Origin: Ancylostoma caninum
Lineage: Eukaryota; Nematoda; Chromadorea; Rhabditida; Ancylostomatidae
Assembly: GCA_037903475.1 (NCBI GenBank)
Contig: JBAJFG010000019.1
Location: 1,426,001 to 1,490,000 of the forward strand
DNA length: 64,000 bases
Direction of reading: 5' to 3'
Numbering within the stretch: the stretch's first letter is position 1; every line of letters begins with the position of its first letter. Below the pieces are notes generated by a model, which was not told the DNA's origin, made no database searches, and was given only the letters and a program-made list of their open reading frames with translations. This document shows, in pieces, positions 47,401-57,804 of the stretch. Position numbers and translations under genes: made by a program.

Positions 47401-49385
47401 TGGCAAGTGCGTACTCTGTCTGCTACCCGCCGAACGCTGCGAGAACGAAGGCGAGAGAACAGGACGTAGCTACATAGGCAGGTGAACAGTCCGTGATTCT
47501 CGTCGACCTTCCTGCTGATGCAGTTGATCGGAAGCTAATTCGCTCCGAAACTACGCCATTTTACTCGTAGTTGATGATTCATGTGTGAACAAAGAATTCT
47601 GTCAGCATCCGAGCTGTGTCGTATGGTGATGCAAACCATATGAAATGCCACAGCGGCTGAATGCAAGATATATTCAGACAAACTGTCAGAAGGACCGCAG
47701 CAGAAAAAGATCTCGATCATGTGGTTGAGGAGCGAGGGACCCAGAGACAAAAAGACTCGTGATGACCGAAGCAGAATGTTTTTGCTGCGGTTACAGCTTC
47801 GTGATAGACTTCTTGGGAAGGACTGAAGCAGAATAGATTTGTGAAGAGAACGGTTCGGAGCATAAAAATAGCAGCTCAAATAATGTATCAAAATTAGAGA
47901 GTATGCTGCCCCACGGTTTTCATAACTCTCAAAATTTTGCAGAGCGAACGTCCACCACTGTTCATGGGAATTTCCTATTTAAACTGTCACTTTTCCGATG
48001 GATTGCTCCATAGCGCCTAGACTAGTGTAAGACTTCCTCATGATTTGTCTTTTTTACATCGGATAATCCATCTTGGTAAGACTAATGGCAAAGGGGAGTT
48101 GGTTCTCAGGATGGGCTTTTTGTACACCTCCTATTTATTCAAAGGCGATTCCTTGCTTCACAATGTTGGTGTTGCATCATGGAAAAATTACTGGTTGCTG
48201 TCTAATTAAAAACCTGGCCAGCGGTAAATGTTTGTATACAAAATGTAATATTGCAATGCATTGCTAAAGTTGATGGTGGTGATGTTACAAAATCTTCAAA
48301 ACTTCCGGTACGGCGTGACGTCATCGCTACTTGCGGCGAGTTCCGGCGCGGCCTGATACCCCTCCGCCCCGCGAAAGCTATGGCGGTCAGTAGGCATGAA
48401 GTATAAACACAGCATTGGGAAAGCCTGGGAAGGGCCTTCACCGCGGCCTTCCACAAAGTCAAATTTTGAGAATTAGGACAGAACGAAATTATAGCTAATC
48501 TCCACACTCAGTTCCTAACCAATTTGCTGGGGAAAAGTTTTTTTCCTACCGGAAACAAGGTAGCAAACAAGCATGTAATTTGAGAACTAGTCTACGAACG
48601 GAACGTACTACATATTTATGCAAACCCGCAGCGAGGCTTGGGTATAGGTAAACATTGACTTGCGAATTGAAGGGATACGAACGATACAGCATCTCTGCTA
48701 AAGGTGATGATCGTTGTAACGACTAGCAGCAGCGACAAAAAAAAACTTATCCCACGACATATGTATGTATGTACGTAGTTCATCGGAAGACAGTTGCTAA
48801 GGGTATTGAACCACTCAGCCAATGCCACTTCCTACTCCTACATGAATTTTCGTCGCGATTTAAGTAAAACTCGAATAGGTAGTTTTTAAAAACAGCTATT
48901 TGTTCTGAAGCATCTGATATTTCTGTGTTTGTTTTTTCATACCGAAAAAGGATTCGCGAGCTACATAATTCTAACATTTTCGTCTCCTGACAGGCTTAGA
49001 CTTCAAGGCTCAAATGGAGGTTGATCAGTACAGTGATTTCCATATTTCACTAGTTTCGTTTGTTTGCTTTGTACTATCAGTTTCCACACGTTTTTTTTCT
49101 CTGTTCAATTCGGGTAACTGCTCTCATAAAAGTGACGCAGATGCTACAAATCTTCAAACACTAAAGATAAGAGTTTTTTCTCGGAAATCACCACCGTAAC
49201 AGCAAGTAGATAAAATTGTTCTGTGGTGAATTTTAATCACTATAAACTTTTACAACGAAAACTCAACAAAAACACTAAGTCAGAGTGAATCCTAGCAGAT
49301 CTGGCATGCCAATAAAAACCTAACAAAATAATTAAGATCTCTTGAGATATTTGGCCACTTAAGTGAATGAATACTGTGTAGCACT
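44449..49385. other. Long interval with no recognised gene
   Basis: The longest unexplained stretch. Some open frames of 75-140 codons occur (for example plus 46298-46558 and 46924-47229, minus 45847-46077) but none shows a known domain or joins to others by consistent splice sites. A compact minus-strand exon candidate lies near 45870-45985 (ACTRALCDGGLSDFVSAVQSAY). I make no call. Confidence 0.3.
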
Positions 49386-52300
49386 TCAATTAGGTAAGTG
49401 ACTTCTTCCGCCGGAGATTCTCTTTGGATCGCGGAGTTCCATCTCTTTCATTGAGCCCTGAGGATTATAGAAATCAACAAAGGAAGAAAATAGCCAAGGC
49501 CGACGACTCACATTGTACACCCGTGGGGAGATTTCAGGAACAGCAACTGAAATGATATGAGCAAGCATTGAAGCTTGCATTCCTGTATTACAGATAGTCA
49601 CAACAGGATGGTCCGATTTGTAGCCATTAGCGTAAAGCCCTGGAACGACACAACTACCGAAAAGGAACAGCGCTGCTTTTTTTAAAGGCTACACAAACAT
49701 TGGCGGATCTCGTCCGAGCTTTTCAGCTGGCCATTATCATTGACCAGTTCAGCTGCTGGTGCATTTTTGAAGCCAGGAATGTTGCTGCCGCCCACGCCTG
49801 GAAGTAGAAGGTAATGAAATGCTGTGCACAGGGAGGAAAGGAAGAAATGAATAGGAAAGGGAATACGATAAGGATCCAGTCCGGTGTCCTCCGTACCATT
49901 AAATTGACCACGATGGCGAGCGTCCAGAAAGTTGACCTAGATCAGGGCTTTCATATTAATACGTGGGATGTCCAACTACTTAATACGTACTTCCCCGAAG
50001 TGGGAAACGTCTCATGTATGGACGCAAAGTCATTGGGTATGACGAAGGAGAACACAAGAAGGCCTTTATCCTGGATCTAACGCTTCTGTGGAAGTCACTA
50101 AGCACCACTCACCAGCGCGCATTCCCTTGCCCCAATCACTTTCGGGAGTTTTACACGTTTGAAATTAGAAGAAGTCGCTGATGACAACGGCGTACACCTT
50201 TCCGTTCAAAATTTCAAAAAAAAACCATTTACGAACTCGATTTGAGAGGACTTGGGTGAAGCCTAGCGAGGATTGTTCCGCTAAATTCACTCTCCTAAAA
50301 ACGCACCATCCAACAGGTTAGGGTCTCGTAATTCCTTTTTGACTCCGCCCAAGTCCCCACAAAAAAGGAGCTCTAGAATCAATTTGTCCACATTTTCCGT
50401 ATCCCCATGTATACCACTGCAGTAAGGCCCATCTGACGATTTCAGTCCTATGAAAATATTGAAAACAGTTGTGAGATGAGGCTGCCTTTTTAAGGAAATA
50501 AACAGGCCAAGACTGGATGTGATAAGATAAGCAAGAAAGTTTTCCCTTATATTTTCTTAAAAAATCTTTCGATGCAATACAGCGACCCAACGACTCAATC
50601 GCGTAATAAGCATGATTGACAGCTAACGAAACAAGCAGCCGGGCAATATATACATAGAGCGGAGATATACAATATAATATATACATAGCCTATGTTCACC
50701 CATCTATTAGGTTGTCACAGAACTCCGTGCGTTTTCTTCAAATGATCATTGTTTTCTCCAGTTTTCATTATTCCGCGGGGACTATACTATATTCATTTCA
50801 AAGTACTTATCTTTCTTCACAGTTGTGATTTTTTTCCAGATTATTCCAACTTTTCCCGAGTTGTGTTCAATAAAAGAGGACATCGCAGGGTGCAAAAGAT
50901 CATTTCCGACATCTGCTTTATTAGGGTGGTAAGAAAGTCTTGAGCCGTTTTGGACTTCTTTGCGCTCTATTTTATTACTCAGCCCACAGTGGAATTTGCT
51001 CAACAATATAATAGCCACAGTTAGTCACTGCTGTGTCCCACCTAATGGGCCGGTCAGCGTTCCCCTTCTCCCAGAACTGGGAAGACTGGAAGCCAAAGAA
51101 ATCGCTGACCTCCGTTCCAACATGGTCAACTTTGGTGATTTTTTTCTTAGCCAGGAATGCCTCGAGGAGATGAAATAAGTGACAGTCGGAAGTAGCAACG
51201 TCAGGAGAATACGGTAAGTGAGGAAGCGTGTCCCAACCCAGCTCCTCCTATTTTTCAGGGGTCCCTTAAGCAAAATGGGGTCTAGCGTCACCATGGCGTA
51301 GGTGTACAAAAAACTCGTCTTGGCCGTTTTCCTCAAACAGCATCCGCGACCTTCCGGAACTGGTTGGCGTATTTGTTACTGATGACCTTGTATGTTTGCG
51401 GGAGCAGCTTACAATACGACATTCCTGGCGAATTTCAGAGGTAGCAAAGGAAACACTTGTTTGGGTGGGGGTGCGATTTGGTGGATCTTCTGCTCGACGG
51501 GGCCACATGGCAAGATGTATGTTAGAATCGTAGAGGACACAACTCTCATCTCCAGTAATTAGTTATTCCAGAAACTCCTTTCGGTGTGGTCAATGAAGGA
51601 AAAACTGATCTTGGGTAGGAGGATCTCTTTTGGAATTGACGTCGTAATTAAAGTTAGTAAAGCCAATTCGGCCATATATGCCTATTATGGAGAAGCCCCG
51701 AGTTTGGTCTACGATTACCACATGGTAGGTCATGGGTACCGATCAATAATCAAAAGTTCTGGAACTTTCACAAAAAAATCGGCTCAAGACTTTCTTACCA
51801 TCCTAATATTTCGCTTTTCGCCGTGGTCAAAAAGCGATTGCGCAAAACGTGTGAATCTTGTACAGGGAGTAGACTACAGCTGACAATACCGCTCAAATTT
51901 GCCCCAGGCTGCCCCCAAACGATCTCCAAGAGATCCAAAAACAAAACAAGTGGGCGGAGTTTAGTTGCAAGTGGCGGATTACTTCAGTCATTCCTGATCC
52001 ATATTCCTTGTCCCTTACGACCCCATGACCCTCACAAAACTTCAAAAAGGAAAAAGGGTTTCAAGGAAAAACATATGTACTTGTTTGACTTCCTAATAAG
52101 AACTTTTCTAGCCAACCTCATCCGTACGCTCTATGTACATTTTGTCTGCATCCTTATCTTCCAACTCTTCGAACTTGATGTTGTATTCACTGATTAGATC
52201 ACGAGCCTTCCAGTTTCCAGACTGAAATACATAGTTACATTGCAACAGTTTTCTTTATTATACAGAATGTATACAACCTACTGGTAACTGCACATCATCT

Positions 52301-55300
52301 GTGCTAACTTCGAGTCCTTGCCTCATCCACTGAGCTAAGCCTCCATCGAGGAGAGACAGCTTTTCCGGGTTATGACCATATGACTGTATTGGAGACGTGG
52401 ATATATGAGAGGAAGCATGATGTTTAAAATTAAAGCACATGCCTTCAGAAGCCAAGCAATCTTTGAACTGAATACCATCCCTCCAAGAGCACCACGAGCG
52501 TAGAGAATAATATGTTCTCCTTCGTTGACACCGATCATCTGAACCAGATGAGTTTTACAATAAATATCAAGCACCCACAAAATTTTCACATGATAATTGG
52601 AGATTATTGCACAAAACAGGCAGAATTTTTTAGTATACCTTCACTCCTTTTTATACAGTTTATCGCTTCAGTATTTATCATTAAGTGGCCAAAATTACGG
52701 TAAAATGTCAGAAATTTTCAAGTCTAAAAATTCGGCTCTGTACGATCCTTTGGCAAGCGAATCTAATTTTCTCTTCCCTATCGTATACATCAGCAATTGC
52801 TGAAAGTTATAGAAAATAACCTGAATGTATTTCTCAAAGATATCCGGAGGATATAAAGCAAATCGTTCATATTTCGACGGAAAAAGTGCTGCATCCAGTG
52901 ACATAAAGGCTGCTTCAGGAATATGTCCGGATAAATAAAGTTGTTTCGATCTGAAATATTACAAACTACTACAACGAGTGGCTTCGTTCAAGCAGTCAAA
53001 ATTACATGTGGGAGCAAAGGAATCATCCAGCAGAAATATATGCGGATGCAATTAATGACTTTCTACGTACATAGCATCCAAATTAGGCCCACTTTTTAGT
53101 CCCTTTCATGTTATATGTCAACCGCATCGCTGAGATGATGCCTTGTTCACAAGTAAAGAACTGGGTCAAAATGCATCACTGGAAAAGGATGGGTAATCCT
53201 ATACCCGTTTGTATGTAGCAGTTGGATGTAGGCCTCATATATGAGTAAACATGTTGATTGATGCAAGGTAATGGGTTTGGGCCCGTTAATGTTTTTACTA
53301 TGGGTAGCCTCAATGATGCATGCAGATCCAGAAAGATACATCTTTACTCAAACCATGACCACCAACAGCCTTTTCAATGAGAGGTTTTGACTGACACCTT
53401 ACAAAACTATTTAACCCAGCAGAAGTAGCACCGTGCAAAGTTCAGACATTTCGCACCTGTGATGAACGAAGAATTTTCACGAAAAAAAAAGAACCAAGAT
53501 TAGATTTTGCACTAGTCAACCTTTATGGTCAAGGGTTTGATCCTCACTAATGCAGATTTTTTTGCAAACATTAGAGAGCAAGAAAAAAATTGGTATTCAA
53601 AATCCATGTACGAACACGAGCGCTGCGATGCCTTCCTAAAGACACTTTCCTTCAGTTGCACTAGGGCTTCACGAGGTAAACATTTTTGAGAAGCTTTTAC
53701 AACTTTCTGTTTCTTCAAAAAGGGGATTTTCTTACCAGATTGTTAGAGACCGATCAGCTCTTCAAAGTTTCTACTTATATGCATACATACCAGGAGCTTT
53801 TTTAATCGTCAAGGAAGAAATAACAGACAATCCACCAAATTTCTCTTCGATTCACCATTTAAATTGGAGCGGAATGGAGAAATATCTTAGAAAATCTCAG
53901 AATCCAACTTTTAGTGACAAATTTCCCCCTTCGTGGCTCATAAAAGGACAGCTTCTAGAAAATATGCTATTAGATAAATCCCAGGGTTTTCACTTCTTTC
54001 GCTCATACACGGGCATTTCATCGGCTATCAAATGTTCAGCACCACCACAAAAAATATCAAGTGGATGTTGTATGTAGGGTCTATGTCCAATAACTAGGTA
54101 AGGGAAACGAGGGGGGACGCAACAGAATTTGCCGAGCTCCGCCCAACAAAAAAGAAAAGCTCCGACGGCGGAAAGAACTGCTTGATCTGAATGCGAACCG
54201 TGCTTCAGATGTGATGAGGGGACTAGCTGCTCACACAGTTCACCCGTAGTGTCGTTAAACATGCGTTTTATGTATCCCACGTCCTCCGTTCTAGCGACTC
54301 TTCACTTGGAGGTCCGTTTCCTATGAGGTGTGCATAAGCCAATGGTAAGGTGTCGGTACTACCTTCAGCACCACTATTACTACTGCAGTGCTCGTCTAGC
54401 CGGCTGAGATCCGGCTAAGGCCGTGACTTGAATATAACAATCGGTAAGGCAAGATGCGTGGGATGCGAACGCATGGATGTAAAAGACCGCTGAGGAACCG
54501 CTGGGCCCATAAAAGTTATTTATGCTTGCGGCGCGTCAAAGTTTACGCGCCTAGACACAACTCCACGAAGTTTTCGCGCCGACCCAAAGCGGCGAAAATG
54601 GAAACGCGTTTTGTTCGCGCGGCAGTCGCAACGGCGAAACTAGGAACAGTGCTGACCTGCCAGGATTTGTCTTCTACCTCCTTCCTTTGCACTGTGTATC
54701 GGCGCGTAAACTTTGACGCGCCGCAAGCATGAATAACTTTATACGGCGCTACCACAGAAAGCACACCCACGTTCAGCAAATCCACGGCAATTTTTTGTCA
54801 TTTTTACTGAATAAGCATGCGCTCACCCAAGTCTGCACTAGAAACACAGCTACATTTCCGTCCTTGACCCTGTATCGGCAGCCCCAAAGCAAGGCATAGC
54901 TGTCCGCATGCTCAATTCTTGCTGTTATGCGTCTAGATTGAGCTGCTATACCAGATTTATTATCCGCAAACGAAATCCTGCCCCCTACCATAAAGGGAAA
55001 TGGCAGCGTGTGTGGGAAGAAAATAAGCTTTGACCTTGCAGTGTACAGTGGACGGCAATGGCGGTGGCCTATCTGCGGCCTCGAGAAGTACGCAGCGCAA
55101 CCGCACCGCGCGTGCCGGGACCAGTTTCGTCTGCTGCCGGAATGCTATTTCTAGTCGTTTTCTTCCCGACTTGGTCAAATATCCTTAAAATCGGGCAGAA
55201 AAGCCCTAGATATAGCATAACAGCATCAGAAAACATCGTTTACGACGCGTACGGCGCGGTTGCGTGGCGTGCTTCTTGAGGCAGCGGATAGGCCACAACC

Positions 55301-57241
55301 ATTGACGCCCACTGTAACTATTCGAAAACTAAATTTTACCCTCAGAAAGCCTAAAATTGAAGGAAGAAACATAGCCTTGCGTACAGTTTGTGCTGCTCAT
55401 TGGAATTTAAATAAAAAATAAAAAACTACCACTTAAGATAGGACACGATCACCCCTCTTTGGATCGTAATTTTTGTCCGCTTTTCAACCTTTGCAAAAAT
55501 GTTGACCATCGGGGTAGAATCCTTCAACAGGTGGAGAGGGATGGCTGTATTGATGGTCAGTTTTTCCATCGTCACCTTTGATCCTTATTTTGAGCGCCTC
55601 TTTTAACATGTTAGGCACGTTCTAACTCGTTGCTCGTACGGACTTTTTGTTTGCAGTCGCCTGTTAAAAAGTTCCGGAAGTGATGCGAGCGCACGTATGG
55701 ATGCAGGGCACGTTAGTTATCAGACGTCTATGGCTTACAGTCTGTTCCCTGAAACGTGAACTGCCATCCTCGCCCCGATTGAACAAAGCGGCGCGTGTGC
55801 GTTCAATCGGGGCGCGAAGGGACCGATCAGGGCGCGAGGCGAGGCTGATCGGCTGTTGCAGCCTCGCGCCCCGATTGAACGTGCGCCGCTTTGTTCAATC
55901 GGGGCGAGGATGGCAGTTCAAGTTTCAGAGAACAGACTGGATATATTGGATATAACGTAGCTTCGGCCTAGCCCCAGCCATTACATGTTATTTGTTTCCA
56001 ACTTGTTTCGGACGAAATATGTTGTTTCCAACTTATTTCGTCCGAAACAAGTTGGAAACAACATATTTCGTCAGCGACAAGCAATGTGGTAAGTTGTCTG
56101 AAGCTTTCAGAGAATTTGCCAGATTGCTTGTTTCCAAGTTGTTTCCGAAGTTCTGAGAAGCGCCCATGTCTCTGCCCAACAGAGCCGCACCGCGGTCCCG
56201 ACCCTTGTCTGCGTCCGTTGGAGTTTCCTGTGTACGGACGAAGGATGAGCGCTGCGGACGCACGTCACCCCAAGACTACAAGATTATACCACCCATGCGC
56301 GTCAGGCCGCAGTCGAGCAGTGTGTAGGAAGTCGCTGTTCCTGGTATTTCCCACGAGCAACAGCTCAGTTGTGGTCTATGCGATCAATAATGTCCTAACA
56401 TGTCCTAGGGTATCCTTTGACCCACATTTGCCCGATTTTTGAATACCGAAGAAAGGAAAATGGCCTGACGCTGTGCGCACTCCGCACCGTGCTACCCCTG
56501 CGTGGCGTGTACAGTCTGTCCGAAACGACGAGTCCGCCCACGCACGCGGGGATCGAGAGGCGGCGCGGCTGGGACGGATGCTGTTGGCTGCCACGTCGTC
56601 CACGTCACAGCCAAGTCATTGGTTGATGCTATGAAAATAACGACGAAACGTGATACGCAGATCAGGGATGATGACGTATAGCGCTGGCAAACATGGCAGC
56701 TTTTCGATCCCCGCTTGCGTGGGCGGACTCGTCGTTTCGGACTACCCACGCAAGGGTAGCACGGTGACCTTGCAGCGCAGCAGAGTCTGGGGCTCTTTCG
56801 ACCAAAGCGGATGTCGTCTTCGCCTTCATATCTCCCATTATGCATCGGCCAGACCCTGCCAGAAAAATGAAACTAGTCCTTGACGACTTGTGCACGCCAT
56901 TTTATGACAGTTGTTTTTGCAGTTTTAGGCCACAGTGTGTTGCACACTGAGAGAGCAATTGGAAGGGAGAGCAAGGAAGCTATTTTTTTTTTGTTTCAGA
57001 CCACATGAGGGAATTTATGTTGAATGTTGTGGTAAAAACATGCTATCGGCTCAACTCACAAGCTTGGCTGCGCCAAAATTCCCTTGAAATTTCCGTAAAG
57101 CTCCTCCTTGAACTTCTTCCAGTCCGGTTTTTTCCCGACAGCATAGGAACAGTCGAGGAGTCTCACTCCTTCCTTGTTGATTATATTCTTCTTCAACAAC
57201 TGAGAGACTGTCCCAACATCGACGATTCGTTTGAGAGACAT
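49386..57241 (-). CDS. Two-domain rhodanese / 3-mercaptopyruvate sulfurtransferase-like, copy B
   Basis: Exons in order: 57241-57060, 52950-52821, 52538-52443, 52383-52282, 52221-52117, 49936-49867, 49797-49699, 49639-49512, 49457-49386; total 984 nt (327 residues), every junction in phase. It parallels copy A exon by exon; exons 2, 3 and 8 have identical lengths (130, 96, 128). N domain: LLDCSY, LSGHIPEA, HIILYARG, LSLLDGGLAQW. C domain: FLDARHRGQFNG, NIPGFKNAP, active loop CNTGMQAS with Cys278. The donor after exon 3 is GC (AAG|GCATGT). Exon 1 is 4.1 kb upstream, across an intron carrying several MITEs. The last exon reads GSMKEMELRDPKRISGG and ends six residues further downstream (RSHLPN). 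Tandem paralog of copy A in the same orientation. Confidence 0.87.
50921..51806 (-). pseudogene. Mariner transposon 3 (internally deleted)
   Basis: 886 bp between TTAGGGTGGTAAGAAAGTCT and its complement ending ACTTTCTTACCATCCTAA, TA on both sides (50919-20, 51807-08). Transposase remains on the minus strand: ITGDES (first Asp), HLRHGDARPH (second), PYSPDVATSD (third), in shifting frames and with the N-terminal domain missing. It lies in intron 5 of rhodanese B. Confidence 0.87.
52951..54508. other. Intron 1 of rhodanese B, 5' to the MITE cluster
   Basis: AT-rich intronic sequence with no repeat or exon that I could identify. Confidence 0.4.
54509..54742. mobile_element. Foldback MITE, GCTTGCGGCGCGTCAAAG arms
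   Basis: 234 bp with near-perfect arms of about 45 bp: TTATGCTTGCGGCGCGTC at the left is mirrored by GACGCGCCGCAAGCATGAAT at the right. The inside is GC-rich. No clear target duplication. Confidence 0.82.
55045..55314. mobile_element. TA-target MITE, CAGTGGACGG family, copy 2
   Basis: 270 bp, same ends, TA target and internal sequence as the copy at 6575-6842. Confidence 0.88.
55738..55939. mobile_element. Foldback MITE, CAGTCTGTTC ends
   Basis: 202 bp, CAGTCTGTTCCCTGAAACGT mirrored by GTTTCAGAGAACAGACTG. GAACTGCCATCCTCGCCCCG and TTGAACAAAGCGGCGC pair across the centre, and GGGGCGCGA is repeated internally. Confidence 0.85.
55992..56060. repeat. 27-bp exact inverted repeat
   Basis: TGTTTCCAACTTGTTTCGGA... 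at 55992-56018 and its exact complement at 56034-56060. Degenerate copies of GTTTCCAA continue to 56150, so this may be the edge of a larger foldback. Confidence 0.75.
56160..56230. mobile_element. Half copy of the CAGRRAACTCC MITE
   Basis: Matches the right half of 30764-30915, from GCGCCCATGTCTCTGCCCAA through GTTGGAGTTTCCTG; the left half is missing. Confidence 0.75.
56485..56766. mobile_element. TAGTC-family MITE, copy 2, with extended arms
   Basis: The core (56512-56743) matches 44212-44448. Outside it, CACCGTGCTACCCCTGCGTG at the left is complemented by the right flank CACGCAAGGGTAGCACGGTG. So either the MITE sits in the centre of another palindrome or this is a longer parental form. 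Confidence 0.8.
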
Positions 57242-57784
57242 GCTTCAATAGATTCAATGGAGCGTGAATTTGAATACGGAATTAGAAATCGAAAGAAAAT
57301 GAAGGAAGAGTGAGTGTTAGAACAAAGATGAACTGCGAAGTTTTCAAAAAAAGACGAAAGGGGAAAATTTGCTTTCGACCAATATTTTGAGAACTGGAGA
57401 GGGTGAGAAATTAGACGACGAAGCAGGCCCCGCCCAATGAAATGCGGCGGAAGGCACTCCGATCGTCAGCGTCAGAATTTTTTCTTACAGAACCGACTCT
57501 CTTATCGCTTAATAGTGCTCTAAGTAGAGAAAAAGAGCATCAGTTTCGTTGCAAGTGTGCATGTTCAATTGGTTGTTCATTATCTAGTCGAAAAATAGCC
57601 TAGAAATCGACTTTTGAGAGGCAGCATATGACTTTTTTTTTTCTTGCCCCAACTGTTCTTTGCGTTACTATCTCAGTGGGTGCCTTACCATTTGATCTCA
57701 TCTTCTAGGTGTGCTACTAGTGCTGATCATGTTTGAATTGAAATATTTGAAATTTAAATACGTGAGCATGACGTCATTATTTTC

Positions 57785-57786
57785 AG
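57785..57786 (+). promoter_or_regulatory. Putative spliced-leader acceptor of the TGF-beta gene
   Basis: TTATTTTCAG 18 nt before the ATG, with no upstream exon found. Confidence 0.5.
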
Positions 57787-57804
57787 CGCAGGGGACGATC
57801 AACC

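Noticed and set aside
50318..50686. Minus-strand open frame of 122 codons in a rhodanese B intron
   Set aside because: Inside an intron whose flanking exons join in phase; no domain.
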